A stretch of DNA of 64,000 nt from NCBI RefSeq assembly GCF_900111565.1, contig NZ_FOIK01000003.1:186001-250000 (forward strand), written 5' to 3'. The notes under the pieces are model-generated. The model saw only the letters and a program-made list of their open reading frames with translations. It was not told where the DNA came from and did no database searches. The stretch comes from Paenibacillus sp. NFR01 (GTDB lineage Bacteria; Bacillota; Bacilli; Paenibacillales; Paenibacillaceae). Positions 49,959 to 58,775 of this stretch are shown here, piece by piece (the stretch's first letter is position 1; each line of letters opens with the position of its first letter). A program made the translations under genes and the position numbers.

Positions 49959-50849
49959 TTAAAGCTTGAAGGCCGGTTCCGCGTCCGCGAATAGCTGCCT
50001 GGCCGTATCCATGAACAGGCGGACGGCAATGGACATCTCTCCGGAAGAAGGGACGGCCAGATGAATGTCCCGGTAAGCGCCCTGCGCCAGCTCCCGCACC
50101 GTGACGCCGGGCGGAAGCGAAAGCAGCGACAGCTCGGACATCACGCCGAGCGCCAGTCCCTCCCGCACCATCTGGAGCGCGGTGACATAGCTGCCCACCT
50201 CGTATTTGATGTTCAGCGTCGTGCCGCTGCGCGCGAACAGATCCACGACCGGGGGTTCGTAACCGGAGCGGCAGATGAGCATCGGCGCGTGCTCCAGCTC
50301 GCCTACGTCCACAAGCTTTTTGACGCTGAGCGGATGGCCTTCCGGCAGCACGGCGTACAGTTTCTCTCGATAGAGCGGCTGCGTGTACAGAGCTTCGGCC
50401 GGAGGAATGATCAGCCCGACATCAATGAAACGGGAAGCCAGCCAGTCCTTAATCTCCATAACGGAACCCTCGTAGAGCGCAAACTCGATGCCCGGATAGA
50501 CTTCGCCGATGGCGCGGATCAGCCGCGGAACGAAGTAAGGCGCCGCCACCGGGAAAGCGCCAATGCGGATCATGCCTTTCTCCAGCCCCCGCTCCGCGGC
50601 AATTTCCTGCTCGACCTTGTCAAAACCCTGAAGAATCTCGCGGAAAATCACGAGAATCCGCTGCCCGACGTCGGTGAGCGTAAGTCCGTTTTTCCGGTCA
50701 CGCGTAAGCAGCTTAACCTGGAGCTCGTCCTCCAGCGCGGAGATCGCCCGGCTGACCGCGGGCTGCGTCATGTTCAGCGCGAGGCCGGCTTTGGTGAAGC
50801 TCCCGCTTTCGGCGATGTGGACAAACAAGCGAATCTGATTGTTGTTCAT
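49959..50849 (-). CDS. LysR-family regulator
   Basis: The roughly 296-residue protein has an N-terminal LysR HTH (LFVHIAESGSFTKAGLALNM, then TQPAVSRAISALEDEL) and a periplasmic-binding-like effector domain. The start at 50849 fits the family length, but its best Shine-Dalgarno (GAGGAG) is rather far upstream; 50885 is the alternative. It is divergent from the DMT exporter and upstream of the aldo/keto reductase, either of which may be its target. Confidence 0.88.
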   Translation of the reverse strand: MNNNQIRLFVHIAESGSFTKAGLALNMTQPAVSRAISALEDELQVKLLTRDRKNGLTLTDVGQRILVIFREILQGFDKVEQEIAAERGLEKGMIRIGAFPVAAPYFVPRLIRAIGEVYPGIEFALYEGSVMEIKDWLASRFIDVGLIIPPAEALYTQPLYREKLYAVLPEGHPLSVKKLVDVGELEHAPMLICRSGYEPPVVDLFARSGTTLNIKYEVGSYVTALQMVREGLALGVMSELSLLSLPPGVTVRELAQGAYRDIHLAVPSSGEMSIAVRLFMDTARQLFADAEPAFKL

Positions 50850-50892
50850 ATCAAATTTGTTATACTCCTCATGATTAATATGCATTTCAATT

Positions 50893-50914
50893 ATGATTAA
50901 AACTATTGTATCAT
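50893..50914. promoter_or_regulatory. candidate LysR box
   Basis: ATGAT-N12-ATCAT is an inverted repeat in the region between the divergent LysR and DMT exporter genes, of the spacing and base composition LysR proteins bind. Confidence 0.4.
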
Positions 50915-50949
50915 TGGGAAATCAAAAAGAACAAGAGGTGTGGAGATAT

Positions 50950-51873
50950 ATGCAGCACAATAAACGAACGATTGCATTGCTCATATTTTTAATTCTCGTC
51001 TGGGGGATCAACTGGCCGCTGTCCAAAATCGCTCTGGCTTACTGCCCGCCGTTGTTGTTTGCCGGTATCCGGACGTTTCTGGCCGGCATCCTGCTCATTG
51101 CGGTTGCGCTGCCGAAGCTGAAGGCGCTGAGGCTGGGTACGCTCTGGCCTGTTTATTTGACATCGGCTTTTCTTAGCATCGTGTTTTATTACGGATTTCA
51201 AACGATCGGCCTGCAATATATGCCGTCGGGACTTTTCTCGGCGATTGTTTTCCTGCAGCCGGTGCTGCTCGGGATCTTTGCCTGGATGTGGCTGGGCGAA
51301 AAAATGTACGGCCAGAAGCTGGCCGGCCTGCTGCTTGGCTTTAGCGGCGTAGCGGCGCTCAGCATCGGCGGTTTTACCGGCAAGCTGTCGGCCACCGGCG
51401 TGCTTCTCGCACTGGCGAGTGCCCTGAGCTGGGCATTCGCGACCGTCTACATGAAACGCAATGCGCTGCGCGTGGATATGCTGTGGATGACGGCGATGCA
51501 GATTATGATCGGCGGGGTCCTTTTGCTGGGAGCCGGCACGGTAACGGAACATTGGTCGGATATTACGTGGAATGCCGCTTTTATCGTCAATACGCTTTTT
51601 ATTGCCGTGTTTGTCATTGCGCTTGGCTGGCTGGTTTATTTCAAGCTGATTCAGGAAGGGGAAGCGGGAAAAGTAGGGGCGTTTACGTTCATTATTCCGT
51701 TGGTGTCCATCGGATCGAGCATTGTGTTGCTACATGAGCATATAACCGTTAATCTGGTGGTGGGCTTGCTGCTGATCGTCTGCAGCATTCTTCTAGTCAA
51801 TACGCGGCCGGTGCCGATTTGGGGGCGTCTGGTTCGATCAAAGGGGGATTCAAATGTTCATTCGCGTGGATGA
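50950..51873 (+). CDS. EamA-family DMT exporter
   Basis: The 307-residue protein has ten membrane helices in two EamA repeats (FLILVWGINWPLSKIALAYC in the first; FATVYMKRNALRVDMLWMTA and then AFTFIIPLVSIGSSIVLLHE in the second). The family exports amino acids, nucleosides or other metabolites. ATG 50950 follows GTGGAGAT; the frame is open from 50893. Its end overlaps the flavin reductase gene by 20 nt. Confidence 0.88.
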   Translation: MQHNKRTIALLIFLILVWGINWPLSKIALAYCPPLLFAGIRTFLAGILLIAVALPKLKALRLGTLWPVYLTSAFLSIVFYYGFQTIGLQYMPSGLFSAIVFLQPVLLGIFAWMWLGEKMYGQKLAGLLLGFSGVAALSIGGFTGKLSATGVLLALASALSWAFATVYMKRNALRVDMLWMTAMQIMIGGVLLLGAGTVTEHWSDITWNAAFIVNTLFIAVFVIALGWLVYFKLIQEGEAGKVGAFTFIIPLVSIGSSIVLLHEHITVNLVVGLLLIVCSILLVNTRPVPIWGRLVRSKGDSNVHSRG

Positions 51874-52456
51874 GCAATCGGAACATGACAATTACAAGCT
51901 TTTGATCGGAAGCGTGGTGCCGCGGCCGATCGCTTTCGTGACCACCGTGGACGGCGATGGCACGGTCAACGCCGCGCCGTTCAGCTTCTTTAACATCGTC
52001 AGCAACGAGCCGCCGATGGTGATGATCTCCTGCGTCCGCAGAGCCGGGGACGTCCTGAAGGATACCCCGCGCAATATTTTGGACAACGGGGAGTTTACGG
52101 TTCACATCGCCGATGAGGACGCAATCGCTGCAATTAACCACACCTCCATCGATGCGCCTGCCGGCGTCGGCGAGCTGGAGCTGGCCGGGCTGACGGCGGT
52201 TCCCGGTGCGATGATCCGGGTTCCGCATGTGCAGGAGTGCAAGATTGCTATGGAGTGCAAGCTGGCGAAGCATCTCGATCTGGGGCACAGCACGCTCCTC
52301 ATTGGTGAGGTGCTGTGCTTCCATATTGCCGACGAGCTGCTCTCGCATGGCCGGATCGATCCGCTCAAGTTGAAGCCGATAAGCCGGCTAGCTGGAGCCT
52401 CTTATGCCGGCATCGGCCGGATCTTTGAGCTGGAACGCCCTAAATACGAGCCCTAA
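51854..52456 (+). CDS. flavin reductase-like FMN-binding protein
   Basis: The 200-residue protein begins with the split-barrel flavin reductase pattern (DNYKLLIGSVVPRPIAFVTT, then VNAAPFSFFNIVSNEPPMVM). Such DIM6/NTAB-type enzymes bind FMN and may reduce flavin for monooxygenases such as the LLM enzyme at 37.8 kb, although that link is only a suggestion. GGGGG precedes ATG 51854. The stop overlaps the stop of the convergent fapA by 4 nt. Confidence 0.85.
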   Translation: MFIRVDEQSEHDNYKLLIGSVVPRPIAFVTTVDGDGTVNAAPFSFFNIVSNEPPMVMISCVRRAGDVLKDTPRNILDNGEFTVHIADEDAIAAINHTSIDAPAGVGELELAGLTAVPGAMIRVPHVQECKIAMECKLAKHLDLGHSTLLIGEVLCFHIADELLSHGRIDPLKLKPISRLAGASYAGIGRIFELERPKYEP

Positions 52457-54075
52457 GTCGCAGTGTCTTCAAGTAAAAAGGGAACATCGGCGGCCGTCAG
52501 CAGTTCGCTTAGCCGGAGGTTTCCGTGATGGGCAAGGAAGCCGCCCGCGGATTCGATGACGCTGCTTTCGGCTTCGCCGATTTCGATCCGCGTTCCTTCC
52601 TCCTGCATGTATGAGATGTAGTCCAGAACAAGCCGGAGCCGCTCGATCAGCGAATTGAATTCGTCATCGCTGAAGGTATCGATATGCTGCCAGGGCTGAA
52701 GCAGGCGCTCCAGGCCCTTTTCCAGCAGCGAGGTATCCTCCTTTATCCGGCAGGAGCCTGAGATGTCACCGAGCGTTTCCAATATCACGGCGGCCAGCGG
52801 CGGCACATGTTTGAATTTACCCTCCAGCATGAGCACCGTCACCAGACCATAGCGCACGGTCTCCTGGCGGGCAAGGATGGCCTCCGCCAGCTCCTGGGCG
52901 GCCTCCCTCAGCCTGCCCAGCTCCTCCAGGAGTAGATTGGCCTTCTGCCACATCCGGCAGCGCACGACACCGCAGGATCCGGCGTACAGCCGGGAGTCCA
53001 CCACACGGCCCTGCACATAAATGCTTCCGGTTACGGCAAGTGTACAGTGGTATACATCCCCGAAAACATATACATTTCCGATAGCCTCAATCGTAACCCC
53101 TGATAAACATTGACTGGCGACGACATCGCCGCCGAATACAATGCTCGCCCCGGGAGGAAGCGATTCCGGGAGCACATAACGTTTGGCCAGATCGAAGGTT
53201 CGCTCAAGGGTTCCATTCCCGGTAATCCGCGGCCGTCCATCGCGGAGCGCGACAACCTCGCCGCCGGGCAGCACTTTCGTGTCCGCTGTGGCGGTGAACC
53301 GGAGATCGGCCGGACGGGGGGCGGGCAGGACGCTGCCGAATACATCGTAGCCGGGCAGGCCGTCCTGGGCATCCACTTTACGGGCGATCGTCTGCCCTTC
53401 GCGGACAATGGCAATGCCCGGGAGCTCCGTTGCTTCGTCGTCCGGGCCGGTCGTCCGGGCCCGGAAGATGAGCTGAAGCTGCGCGTCCCGGCCGGGAACG
53501 GGAGCTTTGCCCCGTGCGATGCAGACTGGCTGGTAAGTGGGATTGCTCAGCTCGGCATATAAAGCGGGAATGCTGACATTGCGGGTGAGCGAGCTTTGGC
53601 CGAGTCCGGCCAGAACCTGCTCCACCGTCAGCGTAGACAACAGGGATGAACGATCAGGTTCAGCCCGGACCCGAAGTTCCCGGGCAGCGGAGCAATCGAC
53701 CAGCTTCCAGGCATAACGCTCCGCACGGTAAAGCGTAAAATATACATGCAGCCGGTCTTCCGGCATCGTAATTTCGTATTGGGGTTTCTCGCTGATTTCC
53801 CAGGACACGACATCCTCCGGCAAAACAGGGGCCGAACCGGAAATCCGCCGGCCATTTATGCTTAGAACCACGGGATGGACCGCAGTGATTACGGCCGGTC
53901 TGCCGCCAGGCAGCGGCGGGGTGACTAAAATCCGGTTGTCGCGGATGTGAACGCTTCCGTCCAGATTAGGCTCGGGCACAGGAAAAGTCTGAACAACCTG
54001 AAACGCGCCTGAACTTGCGGCCGGCGCGGGTTGTGGATATTCTCTTCGCGGTGTACGTGGAAGACGCAGGGACAT
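52453..54075 (-). CDS. FapA family (DUF342) protein
   Basis: The 540-residue protein has an N-terminal beta-rich region, then the DUF342/FapA core. That core is a run of short repeats forming a right-handed beta-helix (SIVFGGDVVASQCLSGVTIE, then GNVYVFGDVYHCTLAVTGSI and RVVDSRLYAG), with a C-terminal coiled-coil region (LLLEELGRLREAAQELAEAI). FapA-type proteins are linked to flagellar assembly or to cell-surface and regulatory roles; the function here is not known. ATG 54075 has GAGGT 6 nt upstream, better than 54081. A c-di-GMP-I riboswitch lies in its leader. Confidence 0.85.
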   Translation of the reverse strand: MSLRLPRTPRREYPQPAPAASSGAFQVVQTFPVPEPNLDGSVHIRDNRILVTPPLPGGRPAVITAVHPVVLSINGRRISGSAPVLPEDVVSWEISEKPQYEITMPEDRLHVYFTLYRAERYAWKLVDCSAARELRVRAEPDRSSLLSTLTVEQVLAGLGQSSLTRNVSIPALYAELSNPTYQPVCIARGKAPVPGRDAQLQLIFRARTTGPDDEATELPGIAIVREGQTIARKVDAQDGLPGYDVFGSVLPAPRPADLRFTATADTKVLPGGEVVALRDGRPRITGNGTLERTFDLAKRYVLPESLPPGASIVFGGDVVASQCLSGVTIEAIGNVYVFGDVYHCTLAVTGSIYVQGRVVDSRLYAGSCGVVRCRMWQKANLLLEELGRLREAAQELAEAILARQETVRYGLVTVLMLEGKFKHVPPLAAVILETLGDISGSCRIKEDTSLLEKGLERLLQPWQHIDTFSDDEFNSLIERLRLVLDYISYMQEEGTRIEIGEAESSVIESAGGFLAHHGNLRLSELLTAADVPFLLEDTAT

Positions 54076-54185
54076 GCTCATACCTCGCTTTTCGTATAGT
54101 CAAAGTTATCGGTTACAGCAAAGACATGGCAGCGGGGATGGTTGAGCGCCTTATGGCGACAAACGTACTGAAAATGTCTTTATTT

Positions 54186-54275
54186 GGCGGCATGGCAACC
54201 CTAGAGGCGTCTGATCCCCATCCTTAGGCCCATTGCTTTGCGTCCTGCCCTTTCGGACAGTTTGCCCTTAGAATA
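54186..54275 (-). promoter_or_regulatory. c-di-GMP-I (GEMM) riboswitch controlling fapA
   Basis: On the minus strand the aptamer reads GGGCAAACTGTCCGAAAGG, then GACGCAAAGCAATGGGCCTAA and, at the 3' side, CTAGGGTTGCCATGCC. It keeps the GNRA tetraloop, the GACGCAAAG element, the GGCCTAA block and the closing GGTTGCC of GEMM-I. It lies between the promoter at 54354-54382 and the fapA start. A stem GCGCC-TTAT-GGCGA follows and may be part of the expression platform. I do not see a clear T-run, so the mode is probably translational. Confidence 0.9.
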
Positions 54276-54353
54276 AAACGTTGATATACATTCAGCCTGA
54301 GGCAATATTACCGCCCGTAACGGTGCGGCGCGCAACTTCTGCAAACAACCTTA

Positions 54354-54382
54354 ATTCTAGTCCGAAAGACGCAGTTTTTCAA
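54354..54382 (-). promoter_or_regulatory. sigma-A promoter of the fapA riboswitch transcript
   Basis: On the minus strand TTGAAA (54382-54377), a 17-nt spacer and TAGAAT (54359-54354) give a start near 54347 and a leader of about 270 nt. It lies in the 512-nt gap between fapA and potA. The remaining part toward potA holds a 12-bp palindrome CTTGCCGGCAAG (54497-54508) and a TATAGT hexamer at 54553-54558. Confidence 0.75.
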
Positions 54383-54587
54383 CAAAAGTTTGGGAAAGGC
54401 AATCCGGATTCTTTTCCTGATGAAAGTTATCGCATATCTGGTAAGATTCCTTTATTCTATATAGGGTGAGATGTCGAACGCAAAGAGGAAATGTCGCTTG
54501 CCGGCAAGTCCGAAAGTCTCGGGTTGTTCCCCTGGAGAAGGGGTAAATTGGGTATAGTACATACATAGGGTTAGGAGGGTGTTAGCC

Positions 54588-55700
54588 ATAGCTACAGAGA
54601 ACACGATCATTTCATTCGAGCAGGTCATCAAGCAATATGATGATGAGGAGCCTGTCCTGAAGGGCGTCAGCTTCGAAATCGAGCGCGGTAAGTTTTATAC
54701 GCTGCTGGGTCCGTCGGGCTGCGGGAAGACGACGATTCTGCGGCTGATTGCCGGATTCGCCGAGCCGACGGAGGGCTCCATTTATATGAACGGGCAGGTT
54801 ATCAACCGCATTCCCGCCAATGAGCGCCAGGTCAATACGGTGTTCCAGGATTATGCGCTTTTCCCCCATCTCAACGTATTTGAGAATGTCGCGTTTGGGC
54901 TTAGGGTCAAGAAGCTCAAAAAGGACGTTATCGCGGAAAAAGTTCAGGAAGCGCTGCGTTTCGTCAACCTGGCCGGGTACGAAAATCGTGCGGTCAGCGA
55001 AATGTCCGGCGGCCAGCGCCAGCGCGTGGCCATTGCCCGCGCCATCGTCAACGAGCCGCAGGTGCTGCTCCTGGACGAGCCGCTGTCGGCGCTCGATCTG
55101 AAGCTGCGGACGGAGATGCAGTACATTTTGCGGGAGATGCAGCAACGGCTTGGAATTACCTTTATCTTCGTCACCCATGACCAGGAAGAGGCGCTGGCGA
55201 TGTCGGACTGGATCTTCGTCATGAACCAGGGCCGGATCGAGCAGAGCGGAACGCCGAACGATATCTACGACGAGCCGATCAACCGGTTTGTAGCCGACTT
55301 TATCGGGGAATCGAACATTGTCCCCGGCACGATGATCGAAGATTATCTGGTGGAGATCAATGGCAAACGTTTTGAATGCGTCGATGCCGGGCTGCGGCCG
55401 AACGAAGCGGTGGAGATCGTGATCCGTCCGGAGGATCTGGAGATTGCGACTCTGGAGCAGGGCAAGCTGCGGGTACGTGTAGACTCCCAGCTGTTCCGCG
55501 GCGTGCATTACGAGATCAGCTGCTATGACGAATCGGGCCATGAATGGCTGGTGCATTCGACGCGCAAAGCGGAGGTCGGCAGCGAAATCGGCCTTTATTT
55601 CGACCCGGAAGCGATTCATGTCATGCGTTTCGGCGAAACGGAGGAAGAATTCGACGCCCGTCTCGAAGCCTATGGCGAGGTGGAGAACCATGAAGCGTAA
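54588..55700 (+). CDS. potA: spermidine/putrescine ABC transporter ATPase, apparent ATA start
   Basis: The 370-residue ATPase has Walker [10 protein letters not shown] (41-49), Q-loop [11 protein letters not shown], signature SGGQRQR, Walker [12 protein letters not shown] and the H-loop THDQEE, followed by a TOBE domain. [20 protein letters not shown] is typical of PotA. AGGAGG at 54573-54578 is 9 nt before an ATA codon at 54588 that begins ATENTIIS; the in-frame GTG at 54579 touches the Shine-Dalgarno and is an unlikely start. It energises polyamine uptake with PotB, PotC and PotD. Its stop overlaps potB. Confidence 0.9.
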   Translation: MATENTIISFEQVIKQYDDEEPVLKGVSFEIERGKFYTLLGPSGCGKTTILRLIAGFAEPTEGSIYMNGQVINRIPANERQVNTVFQDYALFPHLNVFENVAFGLRVKKLKKDVIAEKVQEALRFVNLAGYENRAVSEMSGGQRQRVAIARAIVNEPQVLLLDEPLSALDLKLRTEMQYILREMQQRLGITFIFVTHDQEEALAMSDWIFVMNQGRIEQSGTPNDIYDEPINRFVADFIGESNIVPGTMIEDYLVEINGKRFECVDAGLRPNEAVEIVIRPEDLEIATLEQGKLRVRVDSQLFRGVHYEISCYDESGHEWLVHSTRKAEVGSEIGLYFDPEAIHVMRFGETEEEFDARLEAYGEVENHEA

Positions 55701-56511
55701 GGGCCGGTCGTATTACCTCATCCCTTATTATTTATGGATCGCGCTGTTCGTCATCGCACCGGTGCTGCTCGTTGTTTATTATTCCTTGTTCGATTTGGAC
55801 GGGAAGCTGACGCTGGACAATTACGTCAATTTCTTTACCCCGGTGTATTTGAAAATGACGCTGAGCTCGTTCTGGTACGCCTTTCTGATTACGCTGTTTT
55901 CGCTGCTCGTGGCGTATCCGGCTGCGTACCTGCTGACCCGGACGAAGCATAAGCAGCTTTGGCTGCTGCTCATTATTTTACCGACATGGATCAATCTTTT
56001 GCTGAAGACTTACGCCTTTATCGGCATTTTCGGCACGTTCGGGCCCGTCAACAGCCTGTTCGACGTTCTCGGGCTGGGCCGCCAGCAAATTCTGTTTACC
56101 GGTTTCAGCTTTGTGTTTGTTTCGGTGTATATCTTTATTCCATTCATGATCCTGCCGATCTTCAGCTCGCTGGAGGAACTGAACCACTCCCTCGTGGATG
56201 CTGCGCGGGATTTGGGCGCTTCCGGCTGGGCGACGTTCCGGCGCGTGATTTTCCCGCTTACGCTCTCGGGCGTCCGTTCGGGCTGCATGGCGGTGTTCAT
56301 TCCGGCGTTGTCGCTGTTCATGATTACCCGCCTCATTGCCGGCAACCGGGTGATTACGCTCGGTACGGCGATCGAGCAGCATTTTCTGGTCACACAGGAC
56401 TGGGGCATGGGTTCGACGGTCGCCGTGTTCCTGATCGCGATCATGGCGCTGTTCATGGTTTTGTTCGGCGGCGCGCGGAATGCGAGAAAAGGGGTGCGGA
56501 ATGAAAAATAA
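55690..56511 (+). CDS. potB: polyamine ABC permease PotB
   Basis: The 273-residue integral membrane protein has six helices and the EAA loop [22 protein letters not shown] that docks on PotA (given here in two overlapping parts: [14 protein letters not shown] and RRVIFPLT). ATG 55690 lies 11 nt before the end of potA, with GGAG 5 nt upstream. It forms the translocation pore with PotC. Confidence 0.9.
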   Translation: MKRKGRSYYLIPYYLWIALFVIAPVLLVVYYSLFDLDGKLTLDNYVNFFTPVYLKMTLSSFWYAFLITLFSLLVAYPAAYLLTRTKHKQLWLLLIILPTWINLLLKTYAFIGIFGTFGPVNSLFDVLGLGRQQILFTGFSFVFVSVYIFIPFMILPIFSSLEELNHSLVDAARDLGASGWATFRRVIFPLTLSGVRSGCMAVFIPALSLFMITRLIAGNRVITLGTAIEQHFLVTQDWGMGSTVAVFLIAIMALFMVLFGGARNARKGVRNEK

Positions 56512-57328
56512 AAACGGGATCGCCAATCTCTATTTGGTGCTTGTCTTTATTGTGCTGTACGCGCCGATCTTCTATCTGATGTATTACTCGTTCAACAGCG
56601 GCGGAACGATGCATAAATTCGAGGGCTTCACCCTCGATTATTACCGGGAAGTCATCCATGACACCCGCCTGATCATCATCATTATCAACACGCTGGTCAT
56701 CGCGCTGCTGTCATCGGCCATTGCCACTATCATCGCCATCATCGGCGCGCTGGCCATTCAGGGCATCCGCAGCAGGCGGGCGAAAAATACGGTGCTGTCG
56801 CTGAACAACGTGCTGATCGTCAGCCCGGACGTCATCATCGGCGCTTCGTTCCTGATTCTGTTCACCATCGCCGGCATTCAATTGGGCTTTACCTCTGTGC
56901 TGCTGTCGCATGTGGCGTTCAGCATCCCGATTGCGGTACTGATGATTCTTCCGCATCTGCAGGAGATGAGCCCGACGCTGGCAGATGCCGCAAGGGACCT
57001 CGGAGCCACCCGGCGCGATGTACTGACGAAGGTGATTTTGCCGATTATCAAGCCGGGGATTTTCAGCGGATTTTTTATGGCGCTCACCTATTCGCTGGAT
57101 GATTTCGCGGTGACGTTCTTTGTGACGGGCAACGGCTATTCCACCTTGTCCGTAGAGATTTATTCCCGCGCGCGGCAGGGCGTCTCGCTCTCGATCAATG
57201 CGCTGTCCACGCTGATCTTCCTGTTCACCATTTTGCTGGTGGTCGGTTATTATTTCCTGAACCAGCGGAAGAACCGTCCGGGCACGGCGGCTGCGGAGGG
57301 CGCGGCGGAAATGGGGGTGCCTAGATGA
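56501..57328 (+). CDS. potC: polyamine ABC permease PotC
   Basis: The 275-residue protein has six helices. The opening IANLYLVLVFIVLYAPIFYL and the EAA loop [20 protein letters not shown] are typical of PotC. ATG 56501 overlaps the end of potB and has GGGGTG 5 nt upstream. Its stop overlaps the potD start in ATGA. Confidence 0.9.
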   Translation: MKNKNGIANLYLVLVFIVLYAPIFYLMYYSFNSGGTMHKFEGFTLDYYREVIHDTRLIIIIINTLVIALLSSAIATIIAIIGALAIQGIRSRRAKNTVLSLNNVLIVSPDVIIGASFLILFTIAGIQLGFTSVLLSHVAFSIPIAVLMILPHLQEMSPTLADAARDLGATRRDVLTKVILPIIKPGIFSGFFMALTYSLDDFAVTFFVTGNGYSTLSVEIYSRARQGVSLSINALSTLIFLFTILLVVGYYFLNQRKNRPGTAAAEGAAEMGVPR

Positions 57329-58398
57329 AGCAGCTCATCAACACGTTTGCCGCGATTCTGATCGTCGCCTTCGGGCTGATGTTTCTGGCCTCGCGGCTGA
57401 ACTCGGCAGAAGGGTATACCGGCGGCAATACGTTGACGATTTACAACTGGGGCGATTACATCGATCCCGATATATTGAAGGAATTCGAGAAAGAGACCGG
57501 CATTACCGTCATTTACCAGACCTTCGATTCCAATGAAGCGATGCTGACCAAAATCGAGCAGGGCGGCACGACCTTCGACGTTGTCGTTCCTTCCGATTAC
57601 GCGATCGCCAAGATGCGCGAAGAGAACCTGCTGCTGCCGCTGGATCATAGCAAAATTCCGAATCTGGCCAATATCGATTCGCGGTTCATGAATTTGTCCT
57701 TTGATCCGGGCAATCAATATTCGGTGCCGTATTTCTGGGGAACCGTCGGCATCATCTTTAATCCGGAGCTGACGGGGGGCATTGATTTCAGCAGCTGGCA
57801 ATCGCTGTGGGACAGCCGGCTGAAGAACAACATCCTGCTGGTGGACGGCGCCCGCGAAATTATGGGCATGGCGCTGAACAGCCTGAACTACTCGGTCAAT
57901 GATACGGACGAGGCGCATTTGCAGGAAGCGCTGAAGAAGCTGAACAAGCTGTCTCCGAACGTTAAAGCGATTGTCGGCGACGAGATCAAGATGCTGCTGG
58001 CCAACGAAGAAGCGGCCGTCGGGGTCGTCTGGTCCGGCGATGCTTCGGAGATTATGGACGAGAACGACAAGCTGGATTATGTCGTGCCGGAGGAAGGGTC
58101 GAACAAATGGTTCGACAACATGGTCATTCCGCGCACGGCAGCCAACGTCGACGGCGCGCACAAATTTATCGACTTTATGCTCCGTCCGGAGGTTGCCGCG
58201 CAAAATGCCGAATACGTCGGCTATTCGACGCCGAACGTGCCTGCGCTTGCGTTGCTGCCGGAGGATATTTCCGGCGACACGCGTTTTTATCCTTCGACGG
58301 AGATTACCGACCGGCTGGAGGTCTACGACAATCTCGGCAAAAAGATGCTTGCCCATTACAACGAGCTGTTCCTGAAATTCAAGATGAATAAAAAATAA
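57325..58398 (+). CDS. potD: polyamine-binding protein PotD
   Basis: The 357-residue protein has an N-terminal hydrophobic segment (about 7-24) and the polyamine-binding fold: LTIYNWGDYIDPDILKEFEK, then VVVPSDYAIAKM, PYFWGTVGIIFN, and VVWSGDASEIM with the DNMVIPRTA segment that closes the site. There is no lipobox cysteine, so unlike most Gram-positive binding proteins it may stay as a signal-anchored protein. It delivers spermidine or putrescine to PotBC. It is the last gene of potABCD, closed by a terminator. Confidence 0.92.
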   Translation: MKQLINTFAAILIVAFGLMFLASRLNSAEGYTGGNTLTIYNWGDYIDPDILKEFEKETGITVIYQTFDSNEAMLTKIEQGGTTFDVVVPSDYAIAKMREENLLLPLDHSKIPNLANIDSRFMNLSFDPGNQYSVPYFWGTVGIIFNPELTGGIDFSSWQSLWDSRLKNNILLVDGAREIMGMALNSLNYSVNDTDEAHLQEALKKLNKLSPNVKAIVGDEIKMLLANEEAAVGVVWSGDASEIMDENDKLDYVVPEEGSNKWFDNMVIPRTAANVDGAHKFIDFMLRPEVAAQNAEYVGYSTPNVPALALLPEDISGDTRFYPSTEITDRLEVYDNLGKKMLAHYNELFLKFKMNKK

Positions 58399-58425
58399 TA
58401 TGAATCATACAAAATGATATAGGCC

Positions 58426-58471
58426 AAAAGGCGGCTGTGTGCGAAAGAAATTCGTGCATGGCCGCCTTTTT
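58426..58471 (+). terminator. terminator of potABCD
   Basis: AAAAGGCGGC pairs with GCCGCCTTTT, with an inner TGCGAA/TTCGTGCA stem, followed by T. Confidence 0.88.
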
Positions 58472-58630
58472 AGTATGGATGAAGAAGCCGGCAGTAGCGG
58501 CCCCGAGAAATTCCTTCAGAGCGGCATTTTTGATTGATCGCGGAGCGGTCCGGGTATAATACAAGCAGCGAATAGAGGAGCAATACGCGTAGCAGCGGGC
58601 TTTTTCCGTAGAACGGCAAGCTCTTAAATG

Positions 58631-58652
58631 TTGTCAACAATGTTCCTGCCGA
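58631..58652 (+). promoter_or_regulatory. MtlR operator candidate
   Basis: TTGTCA-N10-TGCCGA resembles the TTGTCA/TGCCAA MtlR site described for the Bacillus mtlA promoter. It lies 18 nt upstream of the -35 hexamer, the proper place for an activator. Confidence 0.6.
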
Positions 58653-58670
58653 AAGCGCATTTTCAATTCC

Positions 58671-58699
58671 GTGACACTGAAAGCGCTTTGAATTACTAT
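58671..58699 (+). promoter_or_regulatory. mtlA promoter
   Basis: GTGACA (58671-58676), a 17-nt spacer and TACTAT (58694-58699). The weak -35 fits dependence on an activator. The rest of the 377-nt gap 58399-58775 holds the potABCD terminator, the MtlR site, a cre site and the leader. Confidence 0.65.
58678..58691. promoter_or_regulatory. cre site (CcpA) inside the mtlA promoter spacer
   Basis: TGAAAGCGCTTTGA matches the catabolite-responsive element consensus except near its 3' end, and lies wholly between the -35 and -10 boxes. A second cre-like GAAAGCGC lies at 58651. Confidence 0.75.
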
Positions 58700-58775
58700 G
58701 TAGCCATAGGGACGATATTCCTAGTAAGCCTTGATCAAAGGGCTTTAGATTAATATTTTGAGGGAGGCATTTGTT

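Noticed and set aside
54015..54227. 70-codon open frame on the plus strand between fapA and potA
   Set aside because: It runs through the riboswitch aptamer and the fapA start on the other strand, has no Shine-Dalgarno and no family resemblance.
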